From Sediminicultor sp035648055 (GTDB lineage Bacteria; Atribacterota; Phoenicimicrobiia; Phoenicimicrobiales; Phoenicimicrobiaceae), in NCBI GenBank assembly GCA_035648055.1, contig DASRMF010000072.1, forward strand, positions 1 to 14,367: a stretch of 14,367 bases of DNA. The letters are read 5' to 3'. Under the pieces are notes generated by a model. It was not told the origin of the DNA, searched no databases, and saw only the letters and a list, made by a program, of their open reading frames with translations. This document shows, one piece after another, positions 1 to 8,847 of the stretch; position 1 is the stretch's first letter, and each line of letters opens with the position of its first letter. Position numbers and translations under genes: made by a program.

Positions 1-3000
1 TTATATTCATCAATTACAATACTATTTTTGGGATTGATTTTTCTCTTTAGTCGGAAAAAAATAGAAAATCGCTCTTTTTTTATTGCAAGTTTTACGGCAT
101 TCTTATGGCTCTCTGGAATGGCAATAGTTGAAAGTAGTAAAAATAGCGCATTAGCATTACTTTGGTATAATAGATATTCATTTTTAGGCGTAGCTTTTAT
201 TCCATCCAGTGTATATTTTTTATCAACTGCACTTGCCGGCCAGTTTAAAAAACATAGAAGAAAAATATTTTTAGCTTATTTAATCTCTAGTGTTTTTTAC
301 CTATTAGTTAATATGACTCCTTCCTTTAGCATCAAGATTACCAATTGGGGATATTACCCCGTATATAGTTCTTCTTTATTAGGCTCGCTGTATGCTTTAT
401 ATTTCTTGCTTTTAATGGTGTATAGTTTTTATCTTCTACTTATAAGTCATAAGAGCATCTCTAACCAACTAAAAAAGAAACAAATAAAAATATTTTCTTT
501 TGGATTAATAGTTGCTATTGCGGGAAGCAGTGATTTTTTACTTGCTTTTGGATATAATATTTATCCTTTTGGTTATATTTCTATTTTACTTTTTATCGCT
601 ATCACTGCTTTTATTGTAAAAAGTTATGGTTTTTTAGTTTTAGAGCCGGACACGACTTTTCAGGCAATCTTTAAATCCATTCCCATTTTCATTGCGGGAA
701 TAAATGCTGAACAAAAAATAGATTTCATAAATAAACCCTTAGAAGAAGTTCTCGGCTATAAAGAAAAGGAAATCTTAGGAAAACCTATTTATACTATCTT
801 TCCCGAAAAAGAATCATTTATCCAATTAAAAGATAAGGTATTGAAAGAGGAATCTTATACTAAAACAGAAGAAACTTATCTTTTAACCAAAGATAAAAAG
901 ATGATACCAGTTTCATTTAATTTCTCTCCTATTTATGAAAAAGGATTTGGGAAAGATGTTTTTGGATTTGTCCTTTCAGCCCAGGATCTTACTGCTCGCA
1001 ATAAAGCAGAAGAAAAGATGAGGGAATCTGAAAAACGTTTTCAGGATGTTGTTAATAATACTGGTGACTGGATTTGGGAAATTAATACTGAAGGAAAATA
1101 TATCTATAGTAATAGTTCAGTTATGCAGATATTGGGTTACCGTGTCGAAGAAATACTAGAAAAGCATTTTTATGACCTTTTCTCTCCAGATGACCGTGAA
1201 GAGTTGAAAGCTACCACTTTTAACTATTTGAGTAGAAAAAAACCATTTATTGGTTTTATCAATCGAAATCTTCACAAAGATGGCCATATCGTTATTGTAG
1301 AAACAAGTGGTGTTCCTGTAATCTCCCCGGATGGAAAACTTCTCGGATGCAGGGGCGCTGACCGCGACATCACCGAGCAAAAACAAAATGAGAAATTACA
1401 GGAAGTTCTCTATAATATCTCCAAAGTCGCTAATTCTCCTATACTGCTTGAGCAATTTTATCAAACAATTCATAAAGAGTTGAGCAATATTATTGATACG
1501 ACTAATTTTCATATTACCTTATTTAATGAGGAAGATAATAAAGTATATTTCCCTTGTTATTTTGATGAAAAAGATAAGGTTCCTCCTTCTTATGATAACA
1601 TGAGTGAATTTTCATATACTTTCTCCGGTTATGTGATTAAAAATAATCTACCTCTTTTGCTTAATCGGGAAGAGATTTATACCATGATAGGAGAAGGTAA
1701 AATAAAATTATCTCAAATAGGCACCATAACTAAAAAGATTGCCTGGCTGGGAGTTCCTTTAACATTAAAAGATAAGGTCATTGGATGTATGGTAGTATTA
1801 AATTATTATGACCCCAACTACTTTTCTGAAAAAGATATGCAGATAATGAAACATACGGCGAATTTGGTAGCCGGGGTTATAGATAAAAAACAAAAAGAGG
1901 AAGAAATAAAAGAAAACGAGCAAAAATATAGAACGACTCTTGAAAATACAGGTACTGCTATGGCTATCCTGGAAGAAGATACTACAATTTCCTCAGTTAA
2001 TTCTCAATTTGAGCAATTATCTAAATATTCAAAAAAAGAAATTGAAGGGAAAATGAAATGGACTAAACTTGTCCACCAGGATGATCAGAAAAGAATGTTG
2101 GAGTATCATAAGAAACGCAGGGAAGACCCAGATAACGTTTCTTCACAATACGAATTTAAAGGTGTAAATAAAAATGGAAATATTTTAACTATATTAATCA
2201 ACGCTAATATAATTCCTAATACAAAAAAAACGGTTGTATCTCTTATTGATATCACCGAAAAGAACAAGATGGAAGATAAACTGAAGGAATATACTGAACA
2301 ATTAGAAGAAAAAGTAAAGGAGAGAACCGAAGAACTCACTGTCATTAATAAAGAAATAAAAAATGCTAATGAAATAAAAAATAATTTCTTAGCCAATGTT
2401 TCTCATGAGCTCCGTACGCCACTTACTTCTATTCGTTCCTTTTCAGAGATACTCTTAAATTATAAAGATGAAGATAAAGCTACTCAAGAAGAATTTTTAA
2501 AAATAATTAACAAAGAATCAGAAAGGTTAACCCGCTTGATTGATGATATTTTAGATATTAGTAAGATCGAAGCAGGTAGAATTGAATGGAAAGATGAGTT
2601 TATTTATATTGAGAAAATTGTATCTATCTCTGTAAACTCTATCCTACCGATGGCCGAAAAAAAATCTATTTCTATCAAGAAAGAAATTGCTCCAAACCTT
2701 CCTTTTATTTTTGTTGATAAAGATCGTTTAATACAGGTCCTTGAAAATCTTTTAAGTAATGCCTTGACGTTTACCGATAATGGCGAAATTAAAATAGGGG
2801 CAAAAAGAATAGGTAATAACCTCCTTTATTATGTCTCTGATACTGGAATAGGTATTGAATTAAAAGACCAAAAAAATATCTTTAACAGATTTATACAAAT
2901 AGAAGGAAATAGATTATTAATGAAGAAGGCTAAGGGAACCGGACTGGGTCTTGCTATCTGTAGCGAGATTGTAGAACGCTACAAGGGGAAGATATGGGTA

Positions 3001-4077
3001 GAGAGTGAAGTGGGTCAAGGCAGCACCTTTTACTTTACCCTGCCTGCTACACTAACCAAAAAGAGAACAGAATCAGCAATAGAAAAAACACCTTCCTCTT
3101 TAGTAGAGAAAGTCATCCTGGTAGCAGATGATGAGCCCAATATTCGCCGCTATTTAAACTTTGAGTTAAGTAAGGCTGGATTTAAAGTCATTGAAGCATC
3201 AAATGGTATAGAAACCATTCAAATAGTTAAAGAAAGAAAGCCTGACTTGCTTATCTTAGATATTCTTATGCCTATAGTAGATGGTTATGATGTTTTAAAA
3301 AAACTAAAAACTAACCCCCAATTATCTTCTATCCCTATTATTGTTCTTTCTGTCCTGGAAGATAGAAAAAAAGGTTTCCGCCTGGGAGCTAATGCCTACC
3401 TAAATAAACCTTTAAAAAAGGAAGAACTTTTCTCTAAAATCAGTGAACTTCTGGAAAAAGAAGAGAAAAAGATTCTTTTAGTTGATGATGATATGGATTT
3501 TGTAAAGGCAACACAATTTTTCTTAGAAAAGAATGGCTACGAAGTCTATTCTGCTTCTAACGGAGAAGAGGGTCTTAAAGTTTGTCGGGAGAAAAAACCA
3601 GATTTAGTTATGCTGGATATTCTAATGCCCAAAAAAGATGGTATTGAAACCCTTAAAGCTTTAAAGAAAGATCCACTTATTCAAAAAACTCCGGTTATTA
3701 TTTTAACCTTAAATGCCATAAAAAATGGAGAAACGAAATGCCTATCTCTGGGAGCAGAACGCTATTTAACCAAAAAAGAAAAATTGAATTCTCTTCTAAT
3801 AGAAATAAAAGAAGTACTAAAAAAACAAGACTTAAACATATTAAACTTAACAGATACAAAAGGTGAAAAGCATGCCTTACGTATAGGACAAGAATTTAAA
3901 ATAAGAGATGGTTCCAATGAAAATAAATATTGGATTACTCGTTTTGGAGAGAATTCTATTTATATTGAATATCAAATATATTTTATGGGAAATTTTCAAA
4001 AACAAGAAATGGTTTTAGATTATCAGAAGTTTTTCGATAAATTTTTTCTGGAAAGGGAAGGAGAAGAAAATGCCTAA
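1..4077 (+). CDS. Hybrid sensor histidine kinase, 7TM-PAS-PAS-GAF-PAS-HisKA-HATPase-REC-REC (5' end outside window)
   Basis: The frame is open from base 1, so the true start lies upstream; TTG at 28 is only the first possible start inside the window, and residues below are counted from it. Residues 1-205 are hydrophobic helices resembling the histidine-kinase 7TM sensor region, with the first helix cut. PAS domains follow at about 210-330 and 335-450, a GAF domain at 456-623, a third PAS at 631-750 and a coiled coil at 750-788. HisKA carries SHELRTPL with phospho-acceptor His793. The ATPase domain has the N box (906-916), DTGIGI (938-943) and GTGLGL (970-975), so the kinase looks active. Two receivers have phospho-acceptors Asp1078 (Lys1127) and Asp1197 (Lys1249). 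Residues 1268-1349 are an unassigned, probably beta-rich tail. It is the first gene of a three-gene signalling operon. The stimulus is unknown; the PAS and GAF domains suggest cytoplasmic small-molecule or redox input. Confidence 0.93.
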   Translation, partial: LYSSITILFLGLIFLFSRKKIENRSFFIASFTAFLWLSGMAIVESSKNSALALLWYNRYSFLGVAFIPSSVYFLSTALAGQFKKHRRKIFLAYLISSVFYLLVNMTPSFSIKITNWGYYPVYSSSLLGSLYALYFLLLMVYSFYLLLISHKSISNQLKKKQIKIFSFGLIVAIAGSSDFLLAFGYNIYPFGYISILLFIAITAFIVKSYGFLVLEPDTTFQAIFKSIPIFIAGINAEQKIDFINKPLEEVLGYKEKEILGKPIYTIFPEKESFIQLKDKVLKEESYTKTEETYLLTKDKKMIPVSFNFSPIYEKGFGKDVFGFVLSAQDLTARNKAEEKMRESEKRFQDVVNNTGDWIWEINTEGKYIYSNSSVMQILGYRVEEILEKHFYDLFSPDDREELKATTFNYLSRKKPFIGFINRNLHKDGHIVIVETSGVPVISPDGKLLGCRGADRDITEQKQNEKLQEVLYNISKVANSPILLEQFYQTIHKELSNIIDTTNFHITLFNEEDNKVYFPCYFDEKDKVPPSYDNMSEFSYTFSGYVIKNNLPLLLNREEIYTMIGEGKIKLSQIGTITKKIAWLGVPLTLKDKVIGCMVVLNYYDPNYFSEKDMQIMKHTANLVAGVIDKKQKEEEIKENEQKYRTTLENTGTAMAILEEDTTISSVNSQFEQLSKYSKKEIEGKMKWTKLVHQDDQKRMLEYHKKRREDPDNVSSQYEFKGVNKNGNILTILINANIIPNTKKTVVSLIDITEKNKMEDKLKEYTEQLEEKVKERTEELTVINKEIKNANEIKNNFLANVSHELRTPLTSIRSFSEILLNYKDEDKATQEEFLKIINKESERLTRLIDDILDISKIEAGRIEWKDEFIYIEKIVSISVNSILPMAEKKSISIKKEIAPNLPFIFVDKDRLIQVLENLLSNALTFTDNGEIKIGAKRIGNNLLYYVSDTGIGIELKDQKNIFNRFIQIEGNRLLMKKAKGTGLGLAICSEIVERYKGKIWVESEVGQGSTFYFTLPATLTKKRTESAIEKTPSSLVEKVILVADDEPNIRRYLNFELSKAGFKVIEASNGIETIQIVKERKPDLLILDILMPIVDGYDVLKKLKTNPQLSSIPIIVLSVLEDRKKGFRLGANAYLNKPLKKEELFSKISELLEKEEKKILLVDDDMDFVKATQFFLEKNGYEVYSASNGEEGLKVCREKKPDLVMLDILMPKKDGIETLKALKKDPLIQKTPVIILTLNAIKNGETKCLSLGAERYLTKKEKLNSLLIEIKEVLKKQDLNILNLTDTKGEKHALRIGQEFKIRDGSNENKYWITRFGENSIYIEYQIYFMGNFQKQEMVLDYQKFFDKFFLEREGEENA
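4058..4063 (+). promoter_or_regulatory. Ribosome binding site of the CheY-like gene, inside the kinase coding sequence
   Basis: AAGGAG lies 6 nt before the ATG at 4070, within the last codons of the kinase gene. It supports that start and implies translational coupling with the kinase. Confidence 0.75.
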
Positions 4078-4441
4078 TAAAAAAATTCTAATTGCGGATG
4101 ATGAACCCTATATTTTACGAAGCTTATCTTTTGTATTAAAAAAAGAAGGATTCGATATAGAAACTGCCTGCAATGGAGAAGAAGCCTTGAAAAAAGCCCA
4201 GCAATTTAACCCTAAAATCTTATTTCTCGATGTTATGATGCCAAAAAAAGATGGATACGAAGTTTGTAATAAATTAAAGTCTAATCCTGAAACTAAAGAC
4301 ATATACATTATTATGCTCACTGCAAAGGGGCAGATTATAGATAAAGAAAAGGGATTGACAGCAGGTGCTGATGAATATATTACCAAACCTTTTTCTCCCC
4401 GGGAAATAGTGAATAAAGTTAAAAAGATTATGGAGAATTAA
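4070..4441 (+). CDS. Stand-alone CheY-like response regulator (single receiver domain)
   Basis: This 123-residue protein is a receiver domain and nothing else. The acidic pocket is Asp10, Asp11 and Glu12 in ILIADDEP. The phospho-acceptor is Asp54 in LFLDVMMPKKDG, the switch threonine is Thr84 and the conserved lysine is Lys106 in YITKPF, so every residue needed for phosphorylation is present. There is no DNA-binding or enzymatic output domain. The start overlaps the end of the kinase gene by 8 nt, and the stop is 8 nt before the HD-GYP gene. I infer that the upstream kinase phosphorylates it and that it signals by protein contact, possibly with the HD-GYP protein. Its MPKKDG loop matches that of the kinase's second receiver, so a duplication of that receiver is possible. 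CheY in the chemotaxis sense is not implied, because no che genes are visible. Confidence 0.93.
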   Translation: MPNKKILIADDEPYILRSLSFVLKKEGFDIETACNGEEALKKAQQFNPKILFLDVMMPKKDGYEVCNKLKSNPETKDIYIIMLTAKGQIIDKEKGLTAGADEYITKPFSPREIVNKVKKIMEN

Positions 4442-4449
4442 AAATTAAG

Positions 4450-5973
4450 ATGCATTACTTGGATTTATTAAAAGAAACGGAACAAAAAAAATTATTAATT
4501 GATTTTTCCCTCTTAACTAATTCTTCTATTCTTTTGTTAGATGAAAAGAAAAAAATAATATTTAATATTAATTCAAAAAACAAAAACAATAAAATTGATT
4601 TAGGTAATAAACTCGCATCTCTCCCTAAAGATTATCAAAAACTACTCATAAATTTATTTGAACAAAAAAAACCTTTTTCTTATTCTTTATTTGCCGAATA
4701 TTCTTTAAGGGGAGAACCTTTAGTTATAAACAATACCCTCTACGGCGCTTTATTTTTTTCTTACCCAACTACTTTATTTTCACTTTTCTCCGGACAATTA
4801 AAATTGCTTATGCAATATTTAAAAAACTTATTTTCTCTTCATTCTGAATTAGATAATTTATCCGAAGAAATTGTGCATAACTATGAATACTTTTCTCTGA
4901 TATCCGAAATTAGTGAACTTTTGGGAGGAATCCTGGAACAAAATGAAATATGTCGAGTAGTAATAGAAAAAATAAGTCGGATTATGTCAGTAAAAAAAAT
5001 TGCAATATTTATAAAAGAAGAGAAAGATGATTATTTTCATGTAGTCGTTTCCCAAGGTTTTAAACAAAAAAATCTAATACCTAAAAAAATAAATTCAAAT
5101 CAAGGTGTATGCGGGTGGATAATAGAAAAAGGTCAATCGATTCTGGTAAACAACCAGGAACAATTTTATCTGCCTTTAAATATAAAAAAACAAAAATGTC
5201 AAAACTGTCCCCTCTGTAGCCTTCCTTTTATTTTTGTTCCTCTAAAATCAGACAATAAAGTAATAGGGCTGCTTAATGTCAGCGGAACAAACAATGGCCA
5301 GGATCTAACTTCCTCAAATTTAAAATTGATAGACCTTATTGCTAATCAATTAAGTCTAACACTGGGAAATACGCGATTATTTCAAGAAAGAGAAGAAACA
5401 TATCTAGAAATTTTAAGATCGCTAGTTGCAGCCATAGATGCTAAAGACCCCTATTCTTCCGGACATTCTAAAAGAGTAAATTATTATACAAAACGCTTTT
5501 GTGAAGAATTAAACCTGGATGAGAAAGATAAAAAAGATATTGTCTTTAGCGCTTTATTGCACGATATAGGAAAAATTGGAGTGTCGGAAAATATCTTACT
5601 TAAACCGGACAATCTAACCCCTGAAGAATGGCAAAAAATAAAAGATCATCCTAAAAACGGAGCAAAAATTGTAAAGCATATTACTCAATTTCATACTCTT
5701 ATCAATGGCATTCTTTACCATCATGAGCACTATGATGGTAAAGGTTATCCTGATAAACTTAAAGGAGAAAATATTCCTTTAGCAGGCAGAATTATTGCTT
5801 TTGCTGATACTTTTGATGCCCTTACCACTAATCGTCCTTACCGCAAGGGCTATACTGCTTCTCAAGCGCTCTCTATTATGGAAAAAGCCAGGGCTACACA
5901 ATTTGACCCTCATCTATTAGATATTTTCCTTCGTTGTTTTAAAAAAGGGAAATTAAAGTTAAAAAAAGATTAA
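4450..5973 (+). CDS. GAF domain / HD-GYP phosphodiesterase (probable cyclic di-GMP hydrolase)
   Basis: This is a 507-residue cytoplasmic protein with no membrane segment. Residues 1-135 form an unassigned N-terminal domain, then a short coiled coil leads to a GAF domain at about 150-312. The HD-GYP domain fills roughly 318-500. Visible metal and substrate motifs are GHSKR (His339), HDIGKIG (His371, Asp372), DHP (His400), HHEHYDGKGYP (His424, His425, GYP 432-434) and FADTFDALTTNRPYR (Asp453). The full set predicts an active phosphodiesterase that linearises cyclic di-GMP. The GAF domain has a CxxCxxC cluster (Cys250, 253, 256) plus Cys221, unusual for this fold. The ATG at 4450 follows the receiver stop by 8 nt; GGAG at 4432-4435 is rather far (14 nt), so translation may depend on coupling. 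The gene lacks its own receiver domain, which the preceding gene could supply. Confidence 0.9.
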   Translation: MHYLDLLKETEQKKLLIDFSLLTNSSILLLDEKKKIIFNINSKNKNNKIDLGNKLASLPKDYQKLLINLFEQKKPFSYSLFAEYSLRGEPLVINNTLYGALFFSYPTTLFSLFSGQLKLLMQYLKNLFSLHSELDNLSEEIVHNYEYFSLISEISELLGGILEQNEICRVVIEKISRIMSVKKIAIFIKEEKDDYFHVVVSQGFKQKNLIPKKINSNQGVCGWIIEKGQSILVNNQEQFYLPLNIKKQKCQNCPLCSLPFIFVPLKSDNKVIGLLNVSGTNNGQDLTSSNLKLIDLIANQLSLTLGNTRLFQEREETYLEILRSLVAAIDAKDPYSSGHSKRVNYYTKRFCEELNLDEKDKKDIVFSALLHDIGKIGVSENILLKPDNLTPEEWQKIKDHPKNGAKIVKHITQFHTLINGILYHHEHYDGKGYPDKLKGENIPLAGRIIAFADTFDALTTNRPYRKGYTASQALSIMEKARATQFDPHLLDIFLRCFKKGKLKLKKD

Positions 5974-5984
5974 ATTTCTTTAAT
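5961..5984 (-). terminator. Possible weak intrinsic terminator of the purine operon
   Basis: Read on the - strand, ATTAAA, the loop GAAA and TTTAAT form a 6-bp stem (5969-5984) with a GNRA-type tetraloop. One C and seven Ts (5961-5967) follow. The stem includes the purH stop codon and lies over the last codons of the convergent HD-GYP gene. The geometry fits an intrinsic terminator, but the stem has only A-T pairs and would be weak. On the + strand no T-run follows. Confidence 0.35.
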
Positions 5985-7539
5985 GTTTAAAACATCTTGA
6001 ACCAGTAAAGACCATAGCCAGATTATGTTCGTTAGCAGCAACGATGACTTCCTCATCTCGCTTCGACCCACCGGGTTGAATAATAGCAGTTATCCCCGCT
6101 TTGGCCGCCTCATCTACCCCATCTCTAAAGGGGAAGAAGGCATCGGAAGCCAGGTATGAACCCTTAGAACGACCTTCTGATTTTCTATTGGCAATGAGAA
6201 CCGAATCTACCCGACTCATCTGCCCGGCACCGACACCGATTATCTGCTTGTTCTTGGTTAAAACAATGGCATTCGATTTGACCTGTTTGGCTGCCTTCCA
6301 GGCGAATAAGAGCTCTTCTAATTCTTTTCGATTTGGTTTTCTATTGGTGACTACTTTCAGGTCTTCTATAGTGATTTCTTTTATGTTTCTATCCTGAACC
6401 AGAAATCCACCGGATATTTTTTTAATATCTTTTACCTCGACATCTCTATTTTTTAAATCTCCCACTTTGATTAAGCGGCGATTCTTTTTCTGTCTTAAGA
6501 TAGTTAAAGCCTCATCTTCAAAATCAGGTGCCAGTACTGCTTCCACAAAAGGGGTTTCATTAATTAAATCGGCCAAACTTGTCCCCACTACCCTATTGAT
6601 ACCAATAACGCTGCCATAGGCAGAAAGAGGATCCCCCTGGTAAGCTTTTTTATAGGCCTCTTCAATGGTCAATGCGCTGGCCAAACCACAGGGATTAGTG
6701 TGTTTTACAAAGACAACGGTAGGCTCCTGAAAATCTTTCACCATCTCCAGGACCGCTCCTAAATCTACTAGATTGTTAAAAGATAATTCTTTGCCTCCCA
6801 ATTGTACTGCATCTCCCAGATTGGCCTCTTTTACCAATACTTCTTTGTAGAAAGAAGCAGATTGATGGGGATTTTCTCCATAACGCAGGTCTGAAACTTT
6901 TTCGCCCAGTAAATTTAAAGTATGGGGAAAAGAAGTTGATTCTTTCAGCAAATTTTTTCTTAAATATTGGGAAATAATCCCATCATAAAATGAAGTATGT
7001 TCAAATACCTCGGCCGCTAATCTCTTTTTAATCTCTAAAGATATTTCTCCCTGATTTTTCTCTAATTCTTCCAAGATGATGGGATAATCCCGGGGATTGA
7101 TTACTACAGCAACATCTTGATAGTTCTTGGCTGATGCCCTCAAAAGTGAAGGTCCGCCAATATCAATATTCTCGATAGCTTCTTCTAATTTTACCTCTTC
7201 TTTAGAAATTGTCTTTTGAAAGGGGTACAAATTTACCACTACCAGGCCTATTGGTTCTATCTGCTGAGCCGCTATCTGCTCTTGATGCAGGAAATTTTCA
7301 CTTTTCGCTAATATACCTCCGAAAATCAAAGGATGAAGCGTCTTAACCCTGCCATCTAATATCTCCGGAAAATTGGTTACTTCGGAAATTAATTTTACTT
7401 TAATATGAGCATCTTTTAGTAACCTGGCCGTCCCTCCGGTAGAAATAATTTCGATTCCTGATTTTTCCAGGCCTTTAGCAAAATCAATAAGTCCTTCTTT
7501 ATCGGATACGCTGATTAAAGCGCGTTTTATTTTGGTCAT
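5980..7539 (-). CDS. purH: Bifunctional AICAR transformylase / IMP cyclohydrolase
   Basis: PurH catalyses the last two steps to IMP: formylation of AICAR with 10-formyl-THF, then ring closure. At 519 residues it has the usual family length. The N-terminal cyclohydrolase domain (about 1-200, methylglyoxal-synthase fold) starts with KRALISVSDKEG and carries STGGTARLL and GRVKTLHP. The transformylase domain carries VKHTNPCG with the catalytic Lys279 and His280, and DAFFPFRDGVDEAAKAG near the C-terminus. The ATG is part of an ATGA overlap with the purD stop, and AAGGAG at 7548-7553 lies 8 nt upstream, so the start is secure. It is the last gene of the operon; its stop is only 6 nt from the stop of the convergent HD-GYP gene. 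Confidence 0.98.
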   Translation of the reverse strand: MTKIKRALISVSDKEGLIDFAKGLEKSGIEIISTGGTARLLKDAHIKVKLISEVTNFPEILDGRVKTLHPLIFGGILAKSENFLHQEQIAAQQIEPIGLVVVNLYPFQKTISKEEVKLEEAIENIDIGGPSLLRASAKNYQDVAVVINPRDYPIILEELEKNQGEISLEIKKRLAAEVFEHTSFYDGIISQYLRKNLLKESTSFPHTLNLLGEKVSDLRYGENPHQSASFYKEVLVKEANLGDAVQLGGKELSFNNLVDLGAVLEMVKDFQEPTVVFVKHTNPCGLASALTIEEAYKKAYQGDPLSAYGSVIGINRVVGTSLADLINETPFVEAVLAPDFEDEALTILRQKKNRRLIKVGDLKNRDVEVKDIKKISGGFLVQDRNIKEITIEDLKVVTNRKPNRKELEELLFAWKAAKQVKSNAIVLTKNKQIIGVGAGQMSRVDSVLIANRKSEGRSKGSYLASDAFFPFRDGVDEAAKAGITAIIQPGGSKRDEEVIVAANEHNLAMVFTGSRCFKH

Positions 7540-8816
7540 TTGTTTTTCTCCTTTATAGCCTTGACGGCAATATCTTTTCGGTAATACATATCTTCAAAAT
7601 AAATTTCTTTTACTCCCTTGTATGCCCTTTCTTTTGCTTTAGATATCGTTTCATCCCAGGCAGTTATCCCCAGGACTCTTCCTCCCGAAGTAATCACCTG
7701 ATTATCTTGAAATTTGGTACCGGCATGAAAGGCTATCATATCTTTTATTTTTTCCAATCCTTCCAAACCGCTAATCACTTTTCCTTTCTGATACTTCCCC
7801 GGATATCCTCCGGAAGCCACCACCACACATACTGCAGCATTATCTTCCCATTCGATATTGATCTTATGAAGCGTGCTGTCAATGACTGCATCCAATATAT
7901 CGATTAAATCTGTTTTTAACCTCGGCAATATAGTTTGAGTCTCCGGGTCACCAAAGCGGGCATTAAATTCTAAAACTTTAGGACCTTCTTTGGTTAATAT
8001 CAATCCGGCATAAAGGACTCCTTTATACTCTTTCCCTTCATTCTGTAAACCTTTTACAGTAGGTTTTAAAATCTCTTCTAAAACTCTCTTTTCAAACTCA
8101 TCAGGATAAAAAGGCACCGGGGAATAAGCTCCCATCCCACCGGTATTAGGCCCCAGGTCATTGTCAAATATTTTTTTGTGGTCCTGGGAGGAAACCATGG
8201 GAACAACAGTCTTCCCATCACAAAATGCCAAGATCGATACTTCTTCTCCCTCTAAAAATTCCTCTATGATGACCTGCCTGCCTGCTTCTCCAAATTTTTT
8301 TTCCTCCATCAGTGCATTTAGGGCATCTCTCGCTTGGACTAAATTTTCTACAATAAATACGCCTTTGCCGGCGGCCAATCCGTCTGCCTTTATGACCAAA
8401 GGGAAAGTTTGTTGTTGTATATAGGCGAGTGCTTTTTCGCTATTTTGAAAGACTTCGTAATTAGCTGTAGGGATGTTATACTTTTTTAATAAAAATTTGG
8501 AAAAGACTTTACTTGATTCAATCTCGGTTGCCTCTTTACTCGGACCGAATATCCTTAAACCCTGTTGATTAAATTCATTTACAATTCCCCGGGATAAAGG
8601 CAATTCCGGTCCCACTACCGTTAAATCAATTTTTTCCTTTTTGGCAAAATCAGCCAATTTCTCTATGCTGTCTGCATCAATATTTATACATTGGGCTAAC
8701 CTGGAAATTCCTGCATTGCCCGGTGCACAATAAATTTGAGATACTTTCGGACTTTGAGTTATTTTCCACACCAGGGTATGCTCTCTTCCTCCGCTGCCAA
8801 TGACCAATACTTTCAT
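7536..8816 (-). CDS. purD: Phosphoribosylamine-glycine ligase (GAR synthetase)
   Basis: PurD joins phosphoribosylamine and glycine using ATP, the second step of purine synthesis. Its 426 residues are full length. It begins with the family signature MKVLVIGSGGREH. The ATP-grasp core shows PLVIKADGLAAGKGV (Lys143), GPNTGGMGAYSP and EFNARFGDPE (Asn285), with the typical small domain after it. The ATG at 8816 is preceded by GAGAGG at 8827-8832, 10 nt away. It lies 31 nt after purN and overlaps purH by 4 nt (ATGA), so purD and purH are translationally coupled. The order purD then purH is the reverse of the B. subtilis operon. Confidence 0.98.
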   Translation of the reverse strand: MKVLVIGSGGREHTLVWKITQSPKVSQIYCAPGNAGISRLAQCINIDADSIEKLADFAKKEKIDLTVVGPELPLSRGIVNEFNQQGLRIFGPSKEATEIESSKVFSKFLLKKYNIPTANYEVFQNSEKALAYIQQQTFPLVIKADGLAAGKGVFIVENLVQARDALNALMEEKKFGEAGRQVIIEEFLEGEEVSILAFCDGKTVVPMVSSQDHKKIFDNDLGPNTGGMGAYSPVPFYPDEFEKRVLEEILKPTVKGLQNEGKEYKGVLYAGLILTKEGPKVLEFNARFGDPETQTILPRLKTDLIDILDAVIDSTLHKINIEWEDNAAVCVVVASGGYPGKYQKGKVISGLEGLEKIKDMIAFHAGTKFQDNQVITSGGRVLGITAWDETISKAKERAYKGVKEIYFEDMYYRKDIAVKAIKEKNK

Positions 8817-8847
8817 TCTCGCTCTACCTCTCTTGTAAAAATGATAA

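Noticed and set aside
28..30. TTG at 28 as the true start of the kinase
   Set aside because: The frame is open to base 1, the first transmembrane helix would be cut, and no ribosome binding site is seen; the gene more likely starts upstream of the window.
1156..1386. Antisense 76-codon frame within the kinase gene
   Set aside because: It lies wholly inside a strongly supported coding region and shows no protein-like motif.
2106..2396. Antisense 96-codon serine/phenylalanine-rich frame within the kinase gene
   Set aside because: The hydrophobic look is the mirror of Lys/Glu-rich coiled-coil codons on the + strand, not a real membrane protein.
5983..5995. 13-bp perfect odd palindrome ATGTTT-A-AAACAT at the purH end
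   Set aside because: The loop would be one base, all but one pair per arm is A-T, and it lies within the last purH codons; chance in AT-rich sequence is the better explanation.
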